A DNA stretch of 64,000 nucleotides from Leucocoprinus leucothites (taxonomy: Eukaryota; Basidiomycota; Agaricomycetes; Agaricales; Agaricaceae), in the NCBI GenBank assembly GCA_013368445.1, contig JAACJO010000002.1, positions 1,674,001 through 1,738,000 on the forward strand. The letters run 5' to 3'. This document shows positions 34,457 through 45,920 of this stretch, in pieces. The notes below the pieces were generated by a model that saw only the letters and a program-made list of their open reading frames with translations, was not told where the DNA came from and made no database searches. The number at the start of each line of letters is the position of its first letter. Position 1 is the first letter of the stretch. The position numbers and the translations under genes were made by a program.

Positions 34457-35646
34457 ATGTCATTGTCTTCGACATCGACTATTAAGCAGCAGATTACAAA
34501 TGCCCTGGGCCCCGAAAAATCTCCAACATACTTCTCTTCCCTTCAGTCTTTCGTCAAAGGACAAGTTTCTCGCGCCGAATTCGAGAATGTGGTCTGCACT
34601 CTTCTAGACGTTCCTTCTCTTGTCCAACTTCACAATGCCCTCATCATCTCCCTCTTCGATGCAACCGCTGTCCTCAAACGACCCCAAACTCCTCCCCCTC
34701 CTCCTGCCCCCAAGGCGCCACCCAAGAAACGCCGCCGCATCCTGTTACCCTATCAAGGATCTGGTACACCTGATGACACTAGGACTTTCAAATCAGCACG
34801 TATGAAGCGATGGGCACTCGCCATCGGGAGAAAAGAGAGGGAAAGAGTTCGGAATCTGAATGCTACTGTACCCCAACAAGAAATAGTATCACGACCGAGG
34901 AAGGAATGTGACGAGATTGCTCGAGAGCGTGGTGTCATCCTTCTACCCGAACGAGGCGGTATGTCAACTGCCATTGTGCATGCCAACAAGCACCTAATGA
35001 GACTTGAATAGATCCACCAGGAAGTCGACTCGCAGTCAACCTTCACTCGGTGACTCGTGCCCCTACGATACAGCATATCGCTGACCGTATGAACTTAATT
35101 TGTGCCCAAAATAATCTAGGGGCTCCAGGACAGAAGGTACCCGAGTTGATGAATTTGGCATATCAGGTGAGTACATCTTCGTTCCCCCCCCCCCCCCCCC
35201 CCGACACGCGTCCTGATTGTACTATAGGCAAAACTGAAGCAGCTCATTACGCGGGCTCTCACTCTCACTTCTAGCTCTCATGCCATCACATCAATCACAC
35301 CTTCCTCAGCTTCTCAAGCATTACATACTTCGCAAACGCATCACCATCAACCCCAACGTGCTCCTGTTCTCACTCCTACCTCTTTTCAAACTTTGTTTGC
35401 AATCTCCCCCGCTGACCTCCCAAATAAGAGTGCGACTGCCATGCGCCTCGCAACAATGGCTCATTCAGCTGATGTCAGTACCCTGTCCCCTTGGACTTTG
35501 AGTTGAAACTGATCAAAGGCCTCTAGGATGATGATTCTGATGATTTTATGCTCAAGGACACTGAGCTAAGTGACCAGCACCGGCAGATCATGGCTTTGCT
35601 TGGTGAGAGAAGCACAGTGCGAGAAAGCCTCCATGCAGCCCCATAG
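34457..35646 (+). CDS. SAGA complex subunit Tada1/Hfi1-like
   Basis: Exons 34457-34958, 35012-35166, 35228-35473 and 35527-35646 give 340 residues. The SAGA-Tad1 pattern runs through: an N-terminal helical block (STIKQQITNALGPEK, YFSSLQSFVKGQVSRAEFEN), the FENVVCTLLDVPSLVQLHNA stretch, and a basic linker (KKRRRILLPYQG). The C-terminal block APTIQHIADRMNLICAQNNL is followed by VPELMNLAYQAKLKQLITRA. Tada1 holds the SAGA core module together through a histone-fold partnership with Taf12, which fits a nuclear coactivator role. Intron 2 contains a run of 19 C. The last exon (DDDSDDFMLKDTELSDQHR...) ends 13 residues after the GERSTVRES block and abuts transposon-derived sequence, so the native 3' end may have been altered. 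Confidence 0.82.
35184..35202 (+). repeat. Poly-C homopolymer (19 C) in a Tada1 intron
   Basis: Nineteen consecutive C bases lie inside the second intron, 17 nt after the donor. Such a run is unstable and error-prone in sequencing, so its exact length is not reliable. Confidence 0.85.
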
Positions 35647-36350
35647 GCAGCTGTTGCTCTTGCTGCATGTTCCAGGGTTGATGATTTGCACCATCCTGCT
35701 GTAAGGGTATACACCCTTATACTTCACTATTGGATGACTTCCCGTGGGGTTTAGAATTTCAGATTATGTTTCTAAATGTACTTGCTGAGTGTGCTGTTGC
35801 CCAAAAAGGGTTGATCTGACTCCAGATCTTAAAGTCACCCCTTTCTAAATCTTAATCTAGAAGGGGCCTCAGGTACCCTCTTCTAAATGAAAAGAGGTGT
35901 TCTAAACCTTGATTTTGAACTCTGCACCCTGATTTGGAACCTGAGAGGTCACTGCCTACTTCCTCCCTCCTAGTTTCCATTGCTTGAGTTGTTGCTGCCA
36001 CTCCTCCTTCCACTGCACAAATTCAACTCATAGTAAGGACACAATGAGAAGAAGGGGTAATCACTATAGGTCATCATTATGGAGTGATACAGGTTTGAAA
36101 TTCCTATTTTTGGCACTAACCAATTTGTCTGATCTCTGGGTCACTTCTCCACTCATATAAGTGTTCCTGCTCCTTGAAAAACATGCCAAATGCATTGTGC
36201 TCAACTCCAGGGGCACTGTAAATGCATCACATCTTGTTTAATGCATTAAACAATGCATGTTGTGTGTTGTTTGCATAGCTCAGATAGGTATAAAATCCCA
36301 TATACAATTTTCATTTCTCTCATCAACTCACTCATTGCCTACAGGAAAAC
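35647..36350. other. CpG-poor transposon-derived flank with a TATA-like promoter
   Basis: From about 35650 the base composition changes: CpG almost disappears while TpG and CpA are frequent. No gene is readable until 36351. A TATA-like box (TATAAAA at 36290-36296) lies about 60 bp before the ATG at 36351 and would suit the promoter of the decayed DUF6818-type ORF. Confidence 0.45.
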
Positions 36351-38830
36351 ATGTCTTCTCCTTCCAATAATGTCTCCAATCAGCCCACTGCACCTTCCTC
36401 TGTTCCTACTGCCCCTGGTGTGCAGGCCTTAATGCCTGTTACTGGTACAGCTGGACCTGCTGCCACCAATCTCTCAGGTATTGCTAGCCCTCAAAATCCT
36501 GCTATCTCTACTACTGTTAATGGGTCTACTGCCTCCCATGGTCACCCAGTAGGGGCTCAGTATCCTGATTGGTCTTGTCAAGTGGGCCAGATATGTTGGT
36601 CTCTTCTAATGATGTCCTCATTCTAATCTTAACAGAGTATGGGCTTCCCTCAGCAAAATAGCAGTAATAACCCTTCTAGCCCATTTCCTAGACAATTGGT
36701 GAGTGTATTACCTTCAAAAACCCATCATCCACTGACTGATACTCTATAGAACAATTATATAGGCATGACACATGGTTTCATGCCCTATGTCATGACCCGA
36801 TCCTGCAGACTGGCCTAGCTGGTATTACTGTTGCTTTCTTAATTCAGAATCTGTTACACATAACTGTTTTTCCATCCTATTACTTTGGCTCACTCCACTC
36901 CATTCATTCCACTCTTCTTCTTTACTCTTTGGCTTCTGGCACATTGTATTCAGACTTTCTCATGTCATATCATGTTTCATTCCTCTTGTCATTTCTAGTC
37001 TTCTTCCAGTGTCAGATATTATTATCTTCTAGCCTTTCCAAAATGTCAGATGCTAATTATCCTCTTATCCTTTTTCTGCTATATCTTTGTTTGTTTCTAT
37101 CTGACCCTATCTGTTGCCTCATATATAAGTAGTCAAATATGTACCATATTTCTCAGTCTAATAATCGACTAAGTCATGTGTTACTACCTTGTCTGACCCT
37201 TGCTCTCTCCTTGCCCTCCCATCTCTATCTGCTTCTGAAATCTGGGTCAGTGTCAGTAGTGGCACAACACATAAGTTGAGGCCAAGACCTGCTCCTGTAT
37301 TTAATGATCAGATCAGTCATTTCTGCTCCTCTGTCCTAGACACCCAGTCTTGAACATCGGCTCTATCCCCTGCTCTCTAGTAACCCAGTTCTTGACACCC
37401 TACCAGACTTCAAGTGTTGTGAGTTCTGTTCACTACTTGAGGAAATATGTTTCTTATTGTTAATATGAAATGCAGCACAGAAACACTGCCAATGGGCAGT
37501 TCTATGCCCCTCCTGCCCCTCCTGCACCTGCTGTATCACTGTCACTCACTATCTCTGACACTGAATTGCCCTCCCCAAGCACTTTGTTAGCATTGATCCC
37601 ACCTGCCTAGAAGGTTGCTGGCAGTTGTTGCTCTACTACCACAGCTAAAGGAAAAGCTCAGGCTGATGCCCCCAATGGATTGAAGAAGTGTAAGGCTCCT
37701 GTTGAGCTCTCTGAGCCCAACAAAAGGATGAAGGATCATGCTTCAGATACTAGCAATTATACCAATGCTGATCTTGATATACTACTTGATGTAGTTGGGC
37801 AAATCCTCCTGGTAGCTAGCTTAGGCTGGTTTTAAGTTGAGAAGACATATAACCTACATGCTTGTGAGGTGGGGCAACTGGAATGTACTAGCAAATCACT
37901 CAAAGCCAAAATGAAACAAGTAAGTTGACCACAATTTCAGTATCTATGTGCATAGCTGATCTATGATATCATGACATCAGCTTGTCAGGATACCAAAGCT
38001 GACTGGTGATGCTGAGTGTCCTCTTCACATCATTCATGCCCATGAAATTGAGGAGGCCATAGTTGAGAAGACAGGTTCTTGTGAGCTTGATGACAGTAAG
38101 ATTGATGATATCATTCCTGATGAACAGGATGATCTTGATGATGACAGCAATCCCTTTTCCTATGTCCCAACTCACAAAGCATCATATGTTGCTTGTTGCC
38201 CAACTACCTGTCCAATTAAACTAGCTACATGTCACCACTGCTTCTACCTTTCTTGAGAATGCCTCCAATGCTTTGGACCCCATTGCTTGTCAGGCTTGTC
38301 AGGATGCCCTTGGTCTCCAGTTCTTACAAGAGAACCAGATCATACAACTCAGCAATCAGCTTTAAGACACCACTCATCATATTGATAACCTGACTACTCA
38401 ACTAGCAGAGGCTGAACAACATTGTTGAGATGCTGAGCACCATGCTGATTGAGTGGAATTCATGCAAACTTATCACTATTCTGGTACTTCCTGTCATTAC
38501 CCAAGTACTCCTCACTATCCCTGCTATCACTGTTACTGACAGGAGGTTTTCTATGGTGATTGTAGTCAGGCTACACACTGGTTTAGAGGATCATCAAATG
38601 AAGGCTTTGATGACATGCAAGCTTTCAATGACACTCCCTGCACTTGTTGCTATACATACAGTATACTGATGATTCTTCTTTTCCTCCAAGGTCTTTTAGT
38701 AATACCTTAGCTTCTTCTAACCCTATCCCCCCTTCTATTTCTGGTAGTTTCCCTTCATCAGCTCTACCTCCTCACATGAGAGCTTGTTCTAAGAATACTC
38801 AGAATGGACTGGATGGTAGTCAGTAGTTCA
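36351..38830 (+). pseudogene. Decayed SANT-like (DUF6818-type) gene of a DNA transposon
   Basis: An ATG at 36351 begins a Ser/Pro/Thr-rich leader. After several stops and probable introns (the segment breaks near 36574-36634), the diagnostic part is readable at about 37760-38210: a DVVGQILLVAS segment, then EKTYNLHACE...CTSKSLKAKMKQ, then after an intron PKLTGDAECPLHIIHAHEIE. This follows the Myb/SANT-like DUF6818 pattern common in Agaricomycete transposons (helix, Trp-type core, SLK-KFK helix, then K-TG---CP). The tryptophan region is broken by stops (TTTTAAG). It faces a DDE transposase fragment on the opposite strand, the usual partner in PIF/Harbinger elements. Family assignment is from memory of the pattern. 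Confidence 0.5.
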
Positions 38831-38898
38831 ACCTTTGCTTCAAATAATTCTTTTAAAAATTTTACTTTACTCTTCAATATATAAACATTTGATCCTAT

Positions 38899-39470
38899 TT
38901 ACTCCACAACAGTAAGATGAAATCTATTTACATGGTCATTTTTTTGCTGTTCCAAAAAAAGCATAGATTCTATTGTTACCCAGAACTCTTCATCCTGTCC
39001 CCAGAGTAGCATGTAAACAGAATGGATTTGATTAAACCCAACTCTGTGAGTCTGGAGATTGAATAATCTTGCAGTGGCTTTAAGGATGTCACTTTGAGTA
39101 TCATTGTAGGTGATGGGTAATAGAACTTGAAGCTGACCAAAGGAACCTTGCATGGTATGCATGTCCCACTCAGGTGATTGATGAAATGACAGTAACTGCC
39201 AATCAAACTGGAGTATGGCCTCTTGTTCTGGTCTATTTAAAGGAAGTCTTGTACCATCTTTCATTAGTGCATGAATTTTCCCAGAAATTTGGTTGGTCCC
39301 TCATGAAAATCCTGTATCAGTTACTAAGTAGTAACCTTCAGGTGTCCTTGTTCACAACTTCTCATAAATTGGACATGCAACACATGAATCATGCCAGCTT
39401 CCCAGAGCCCCTATGTGATATGCAATGATAGCACCTATGAATTAGATGTGAATCCTCTCAACTCTAGTCA
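38899..39470 (-). pseudogene. DDE superfamily (Harbinger, DDE_Tnp4-like) transposase, C-terminal fragment
   Basis: On the minus strand the readable order is IGAIIAYHIGALGSWHDS, CPIYEKL, then after a stop TPEGYYLVTDTGF, then SGKIHA, then QLLSFHQSPEWDMHTMQGSF, then LFNLQTHRVGFNQIHSVYM. This matches the C-terminal half of fungal DDE_Tnp4 transposases, in which the GSWHDS and LVTDT blocks hold two of the catalytic-region acidic sites and EWxMxxxQGSFGxL holds the Glu. Several stops are TGA, where family members have Arg (CGA), which points to C-to-T decay. The N-terminal half is missing; the sequence changes near 39475 to the 3' end of an ORF1-only retroposon. Confidence 0.62.
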
Positions 39471-39474
39471 AACA

Positions 39475-42072
39475 ATTGGCTCACTACCAATCAGTGGAAG
39501 ATGGGAATAGATAAAGTACTGTCTGAATATAGTGCACTACTTGATGGCAAAGAGACATGGCATAGTAACAAGATGAAACTAATAGTCTAACTCACAGACC
39601 TCTAACAATAAGCTTATATATGTGTGTAGCCCCTAGTGACATGATGACAGGCTTGGAAAATGTGTTAGAGCAGGTATGCAACCTACTCCTGGGGCCTCCT
39701 ATTGTCCTCCTTGTGATGGCCAAGCCAATCACAGTTGAACCAGTGGCACCAGAACAGGCACTTTTGATCATCAGCTGTATGGTCCCCCTTGCAGTTGATA
39801 CATGAGATATGGGGACAGGGCTTCCTGGTGGGTGTGGGCAGGATGGGGGGGTTTGCTCTCAGACTCCCTTTACAGCATGATGATGTGGAGCAATGGTTTT
39901 CACCATGGTGAGGACCACCACACTGAGAACACCTGAGTGCATGATTGTGGCAGATGGGAGTAAAGTGACTGAAGTGCCAGCAATACTGGCACTAGAGAAC
40001 ACCAGGGTAGGTGTGGGCAGGCTTGATGACAGCTTGGGCTCCATCAAAATTGAGGTACTTGTTAAGGAGCTTCTTTGCATTAGCTCCTGACTGAGAGTCC
40101 CATAGGTTGAACTATATGGTAGCAGTGTCAGCCTTGGGGGAGTTGTGCATAATGTGCATGGATGAGACATTTGCAAAAGTGTCCTTGAACAGAGACAATC
40201 ACATACAATTGGTAATGTGATTCAGTATAATTTGAATGCTGTTCATGTGGAAGGGGACATTGAGGATCTTAAGGTAGGACCTCAACCTGGGGCAGTGCAT
40301 CTTCAGCTTGAAGGGGACAGTGAAGACAGAAGGGATAGCAGACTCAACAACAGTGATGTCAGAGTCAGAGGGAATGTCAGAGGTATATAGCACAATAGTA
40401 CTATATGTCTTGGTAATATTCTCAATGTACAAGGATGACTTGGCATATGAGAGGGCATCATTGAGAAGATGCATGGCCTTATGATGGAGATAGGTAATCT
40501 CACTAGCATTGCCAGTGAAATCAAGGAATAGTTGGCAGTGGGTGAGCCCAGCAGTGGTCATATGCAGCTTTTTGGCAGAGCCAGCAGTGGTGCTGGTGGC
40601 CTGATGCATCATAGCAATGTGATCTGGGTCAAGAGAGGGGTTTGCCTGTGCCAGCTTGATGAGCAACACAGGCAATGCCAAAGCACCAGAATGAGTGGCT
40701 TCTGCAAACAAGTGTTGACAAGGCACCAAAGCAGGAGTGGAGGTAGGCACCTTAGTGGGTGCTTGCTGGGCTTGGCCATCAAACCTAACCCTAGCTGGGG
40801 AGGGCCACTAGCATATGCTTTGGGAGGCACTTGCTTGGGCAGTATAGAAACACAGGCTGGGGTGGGCTGCTGTGTCTTGAGAGCTTGTTTGGGTACCTTG
40901 GGAGAGCCCATCTTGATGTCACATGGTTCTGCTTTGTCAGTGGATCCATGAGTTGCCTTGTGGATGATGTGTGTGTCTTTAGAGAAGGCTTCAGGCTCAA
41001 CAAACTGAGAAAAGCCTTGCATGAAGGAGTAGAAAGAGGTCCAGTCATGGCTAGCCCACTCTTTACCCATGGAAATATATGCACTGCCATGCCTGCTCAT
41101 CTCAAATTCATAGACAACACCAGCAAGATAGCCAGTGCAGGCCTTAGCATAGTACTCATCAAGGAGAAAGTTGTCAGGAAGCTCACACAGGAAGCATGTG
41201 AATTTCTTGAGGCCATTGAAGGCCTGCTTAGCTACAGTCTCATCTCCAGACACAGTCCCAGAGGAGGATGAGGGAGTTGACAGTGCAACAGGGGGGGAGT
41301 AGGAACTGGGTAGTATATGGTACCACCAGCAATAAGGGGGCCTTGGGACCAAAGGTTACCAGAGGCTGAGTATGTTAGAATAAGAGCTGTAGTCAATGGA
41401 CTAATCATCTCAGCACTACTGTGCAAGAGTTCAGGTATAGACAAAAGTGGGGAAGCCAGCATAGTATTCGAGAGGGAATCCAACAAGGTGATAACCTTGC
41501 CAGATCCTAAACTATATACTACAGATGCATGGACCTACTGTACAGTACATAAAGAGATACAAACATGTGGTACTATATGCAAACAGTGTCAGGTGGTATG
41601 GGGGAATGATACTAAATAAAGTCTATAGCTGAGGAGGCCAAGATTGCCAAGGACCCTGAGACCCCTAAGAAGACTGACATGGCCAAGATGGCCAACTTAC
41701 CCAAATAGGCTGAGCCTGGAGGGAGTACCCATTCTAACAGAGTAGTAGGCACTGGCAATAGAACATCAGCAGGCACTAAGGGGAAGAGTGAGGGCAACTG
41801 AAAGTCAGCCCTCATAGAGGCAGCAGCAGCCTTGAACTCTACCATGGTGCAAAGGGACTGGGAAGAGGTGGAAGACCTGGGGGCCTCCTTGATAGTGTTG
41901 AGCTCATCATTGCTGGACACAACATTGGATCCAAGGTCAAAGTTTGTGAGTTCACAGTTGGTAGCTTTAGATTTGTGTCTTCCCATATTAGCTAGGGTAG
42001 AAACAGTGTGAACTAGATGTCAAACTTCACACCAATGAATAGATAGTGGTGGTAAGAGGTCAAGGAGGGATG
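39475..42072 (-). mobile_element. ORF1-only LINE-like retroposon, decayed copy A
   Basis: The 5' end is at about 42072 (minus-strand start CATCCCTCCTTG) and an ATG lies at 41986 (MGRHKSKATN...). Pieces of ORF1 follow in order down to the zinc-knuckle region near 39700-39980. They match the intact ORF1 at 61776-63683 block by block: MGRxKSKAT, the GGTIYYPV block, HKATHGSTDKAEPCDIKMGS, the QLFLDFTGNASEITYLHHKA block, and RLRSYLKILNVPFHMNS. The 3' untranslated part near 39480-39540 also matches that family (GACAGTACTTTATCTATTCC). There is no trace of endonuclease or reverse transcriptase. Many stops and the lack of CpG show it is old. Confidence 0.6.
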
Positions 42073-42327
42073 ACATTGTATACCTCCACTGTCCTCTCTA
42101 ATTCTGACATTAATGTCATTGAGTTGGCCATCCCCTTGGCCTTCAGCACTCCTTTTAAGCTGAAGACCCACCACCCCAGGTCCAGGTCCTATCTCAAGAT
42201 CCTGGACATCCCCTTCCATATGAACAGTATGCATATCACACCAAATCATGTCACCAATTGCATGCAGATGTCTCCCTTCAAGGAGATATTTGCCCATATT
42301 TCCTCTGTGTGCATCATGTGCAACTCC
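42073..42327 (+). mobile_element. ORF1-only retroposon, decayed copy B, left piece
   Basis: Plus-strand sequence reads as the middle of ORF1 (RSRSYLKILDIPFHMNSMHI, then CMQMSPFKEIFAHISSVC) up to the codon interrupted by the Gypsy 5' LTR at 42328. The continuation is found after the 3' LTR at 51068, so the Gypsy element inserted into this copy. Confidence 0.72.
42323..42327 (+). repeat. Target-site duplication of the Gypsy element, left (ACTCC)
   Basis: The five bases ACTCC directly before the 5' LTR are repeated directly after the 3' LTR at 51068-51072. Five bp is the usual duplication for Ty3/Gypsy integrases. Confidence 0.85.
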
Positions 42328-43024
42328 TGTTATAAACATCGACCTGATTGATGCCCACTGTGACTTAATCATCTTAGATGCCGACACAGCCACATGGTCC
42401 GAAGCTGTGGTTCTAGATTGGGAAGAGTACATTAGCAAGTTTGATGTAGAGAAGGAGCGATTTGATGTTGACTGGGATGAGTATAATTGGATGGATGTTA
42501 TTAGGAGAATCAGAAGGAACAGTTTCACTGTTTGATTGTTATGGACTAACAAGATTGATAAACAGACAATGATGGTTTTATGGACATCGCATTTGGATTG
42601 GAACTATTCAATATCTAACTATGATAGCTGTTACATTGGCAGACAGATACATATTTATCAGAATTGTGATAGTAATCCCGGACTTGTAGTTGTAGTTTCA
42701 TAGCTTGATATCATTTCGCTTAGTTAGTATTTAAAGACTTTGTATTTGGAAGATTAAATGCAAGTTTAATCTTTCCTTTGTTTCCCGGACTACTTGTGTT
42801 TACTCGCCCTGCCTTGAATTCACTTGTATCATTGTTGTTGTCTCGAACCTCGCACTACCTTAGACTTATCTCAAGTCTTCTTGGCCTTCTCTTACTGAGC
42901 TTTTGAGAATACTCAAGCTTATTAATTGAAGTAGGTTAAAGACCAGTTAGCTGCTGTCTTACGTAACCCAATCACGTGTTGTGACACGTGATGTTACTAG
43001 GCACTCTGACTGTAAATCTTAACA
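42328..43024 (+). repeat. 5' LTR (697 bp)
   Basis: Starts TGTTATAAAC and ends CTTAACA. It is equal in length to the 3' LTR and differs by about 27 bases in my hand comparison, all transitions. A TATA-like box (TATTTAAA, 42728-42735) sits about 30 bp before AAGTTTAATCTT at 42762, the likely start of R. Confidence 0.93.
42762..42773 (+). promoter_or_regulatory. Predicted transcript start in the LTR with the self-primer sequence
   Basis: The 12 bases AAGTTTAATCTT lie 30 bp after the TATA-like box and are the exact reverse complement of the primer-binding site after the LTR. In Tf1-type elements the first bases of the RNA fold back and prime minus-strand DNA synthesis, which is what this layout predicts. 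Confidence 0.6.
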
Positions 43025-43026
43025 AT

Positions 43027-43038
43027 AAGATTAAACTT
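43027..43038 (+). promoter_or_regulatory. Primer-binding site, complementary to the element's own LTR
   Basis: AAGATTAAACTT begins two bases after the 5' LTR. It is complementary over all 12 bases to 42762-42773 in the same LTR. This fits self-priming, as in the Tf1/sushi group. I did not recognise a host-tRNA 3' end in this position. Confidence 0.6.
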
Positions 43039-43300
43039 CCTACTGTGCCGATTCCAGTAGTATCCCCACAACAAACCCATTGCGTTTGGTTCTCATTGCC
43101 TAGTTGCTGTGCCATCCGACATCTCTTATGAGCTAGTATTGCTTCATGCTACACTCGAAGAAATCCTTGGGCTAGTATTGCTTCGCGCTACACCCGAGCA
43201 GAACACTGAACCAATCTATAACTGGCAAGCCTCTGATTAGGAATCACGCCCAAGAGTTATACATCACCCCTGGTGCATGCCAAAGAACTGACCTGATTCC

Positions 43301-45115
43301 TTGTGTACAAACTACAAAGGCAGCCAATCAGAAGAGTCCAACCATGAGCATCCGACTAGCAGACTAATGTCATCCGAAGAACCTGAATCACCATTGTGGA
43401 TCAGTGAGATCAATGATCAAACAGAAAACTATTCAGATTACGAATCTGATGAAAATCCAAATTCATCCAACTCTATCAATTCTATTTTTAGAACTAATAT
43501 TACCCCTGATACACAACAACGTATTATCGAATTAATACTTGAACGACACCCATCAATCATCATTCATGAATGTCCAAAAGCTCATCTTCCAACAATCATA
43601 GAAGAGCAGACCCCCCACACCTAGCAGCACACCTCTCCAAACAATTCCGAAGTCACTTTCACCCTGAAAGTGAACCTGAACAACCAACAAGCAAAAACCC
43701 CTCAACAGAATCCCAAAACACTCTCTTCACACAACAACCCCCCAAACTTCCTACCCCTCCAACAAAACCATCTTTACTCCCAGCGGTCCAAAGACAATGA
43801 AGCAGACACTACAAAGAAGAACACAAAGCCAATCTCGACGAAACCCTTGCTAGACTCGACAACTTCCACCAGAGAGAACCCCCTATACTCCAGATCAAAC
43901 CAATCGAAACCCAAGAAATGCCTTCACAAGGATCTTCCACCATTACCCACCATTCACAATCAGAATCCGAAACCTCTTACAGATCACAAAGAGAAGGATC
44001 ACCAATGGAATCCAATGAAGCCTACAGAGGATCCAAAACCTTGGCAGCAAACACATTTGGATATAGGGCAAATAACCCAGAATACAACATCTACCAACCA
44101 ATACAACAAGGTTTCAAAGGGAAAGGACCGCCTGGAAGTCCAGATGGTGGAGGAGGTAGAGGAGGATTCTTTGGACAACCACAACAACAAAACCCACAAA
44201 ACAATTACAGAGGAATCAAATATGACCTACCCAAAGAGTTCAACAGCACTGCTCAAGATTACCAAAGATGGAAAGAGCAACTTTCACTCTACTTCTTGGC
44301 AAACTGTGATCAACTCCCATCTGATCATGACATCATCATCTGTGCACTCTACAACATGGGAGAAGGAGCGAGTTTCTGGTGAAGAGATTTCCTTACCCAT
44401 CACATGCAAAATAGAGTACCTACCTTCAGTTCCACCAAAGCATTTTGGCAAGCCCTGGATCAATTGTTCCTACCCTTCAACGAAAGCAAAAGTTTCCTCA
44501 GAAAATGGCTCACACTTAAACAATTGCAAAGACCAGTCGAAACCTACATCATGGAGTTCAGAATCCTGGCTAACTGAGCTGGAGTTAGAGAAACCCAACA
44601 GCTCATTCACCAATTCCAAGAAGGTCTCAACCCGAGCATTGCAATCCGAGCTATTTCAAAACATCCAGGAAACAACTTGGAGGAATGGTTCATGGTGGCA
44701 TGTGCAGCGGAAGAAACTGAAAGAATGGAGGCAGACTATTATTGAAGACACCCCCAGATATACTCCTGAAGAAAGATGGCAAAACCGAAAAGGCGTAATC
44801 ATTACCAGAGTCAAGGCTACATCCTGCTCCAACCTAATAGAGACCCGAATGCAATGGACATCGATGCTATGGAAGCATTACTTCAGAACTTCGCAATTTC
44901 TCAAGGCTACCAACAAAACAATGATTCATCATCTGACGAAAGTGAAGACGACAATGAAGACCATCAAGAAAATGTTAAACAGTCAATCCTACAAGCGTTC
45001 GATATGATCCTTTCTTCACGCCAAAAAGAAAGCCTCCGAAAAGGAATGTGTTTCAAATGCGAGCAAACTGGACACTTTGCTTGAGACTGTTCCAAGCATA
45101 AAGCATGCCTTTCGA
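43301..45115 (+). pseudogene. gag: Gypsy gag (capsid and nucleocapsid)
   Basis: Gag reads in pieces: an acidic Ser-rich leader from 43301, then from about 43570 the main frame, including a Gly/Gln-rich stretch, the capsid block YDLPKEFNSTAQDYQRWKEQ, TKAFWQALDQLFLPF, VETYIMEFRIL and a nucleocapsid knuckle CFKCEQTGHFA-stop-DC near 45053-45095. Stops at 44380, 44575 and 45082 are TGA where Arg or Trp is expected. The large open frame 43670-45007 is a different frame and is not gag. Confidence 0.78.
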
Positions 45116-45347
45116 AATTCCCACAAAATTCCCAATCCAAAAATGCCAAATATAAGCAACCTGTCTCACCTAGGAAACCACACAATAATGACAAGAAGAA
45201 TCAGAGATGCTTCCAAAGCATGCAACTCAACGAAATTGTCCAAAGCATCCCTGATGACGAAGAAGTTGTAAATGTTTACAACGAGCATGCAGATCAACCC
45301 AGATTTGTCCATCGAGAAATCCAGGATTTTGCCTCAGACAATTAGCA

Positions 45348-45920
45348 TCCATGTCTAATTCATCAAAACCCTCTACTGGACAGTGCACACCCTCTTATTT
45401 ATCCTCTCGCCTATCAACCCCAGACTCAAACGAACCTATTTATTTCTCAAATAGACTACAGAACAATAGCTATCCTAGACCGAAGACCCTGACAGGACTC
45501 TCTTATTTAAATGAAGTTTTCCTTACCCCTATGCAATCCAACACTCTTTACCTTCCCCTCAAAATGCACCTACCTGAGAGAACCATGGATACCTTAGCAC
45601 TCCTTGATTCAGGAGCTGGAGCTGATCTTGTTGATCAAGATCTTGTAAAAGAATGGAAACTTCTGAGAAGAAAACTCCCAAAACCACTTGCCATCAGGAA
45701 TGGAGATGGATCAGTAGTTGAAAACACATCCATCACCGATTACATAGTGATCAAAACTACTGTTTATGGAAAACGAATCAAAACCAATGCAATTGTCGCA
45801 AACTTAGGACAACCTCAAATAATCTATGGAATCCCATGGTTTTCAAAACACAACCCCAATGTAGATTAGACCAAGAAAACCCTTTCTTGGCGATCTTACC
45901 TTGAAAACCAAGAATTCACT
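45348..45920 (+). pseudogene. pol: Gypsy aspartic protease region of pol
   Basis: The frame from 45351 gives a Ser/Pro-rich leader and then LALLDSGAGADLVDQDLV, with the retropepsin D-S-G triad, and a downstream IIYGIPWF segment typical of the protease end in chromoviruses. A TAG stop at 45867, where Trp is usual in NPxxDW, interrupts it before the linker to reverse transcriptase. Confidence 0.8.

Noticed and set aside
35184..35202. Poly-C run as a regulatory element
   Set aside because: It lies in an intron next to the donor and is most simply an unstable homopolymer; no support for a function.
43670..45007. 445-codon open frame inside the Gypsy gag region
   Set aside because: It is in a different frame from the gag capsid and knuckle motifs and has no recognisable content; the real gag is broken by stops, so the longer frame is misleading.
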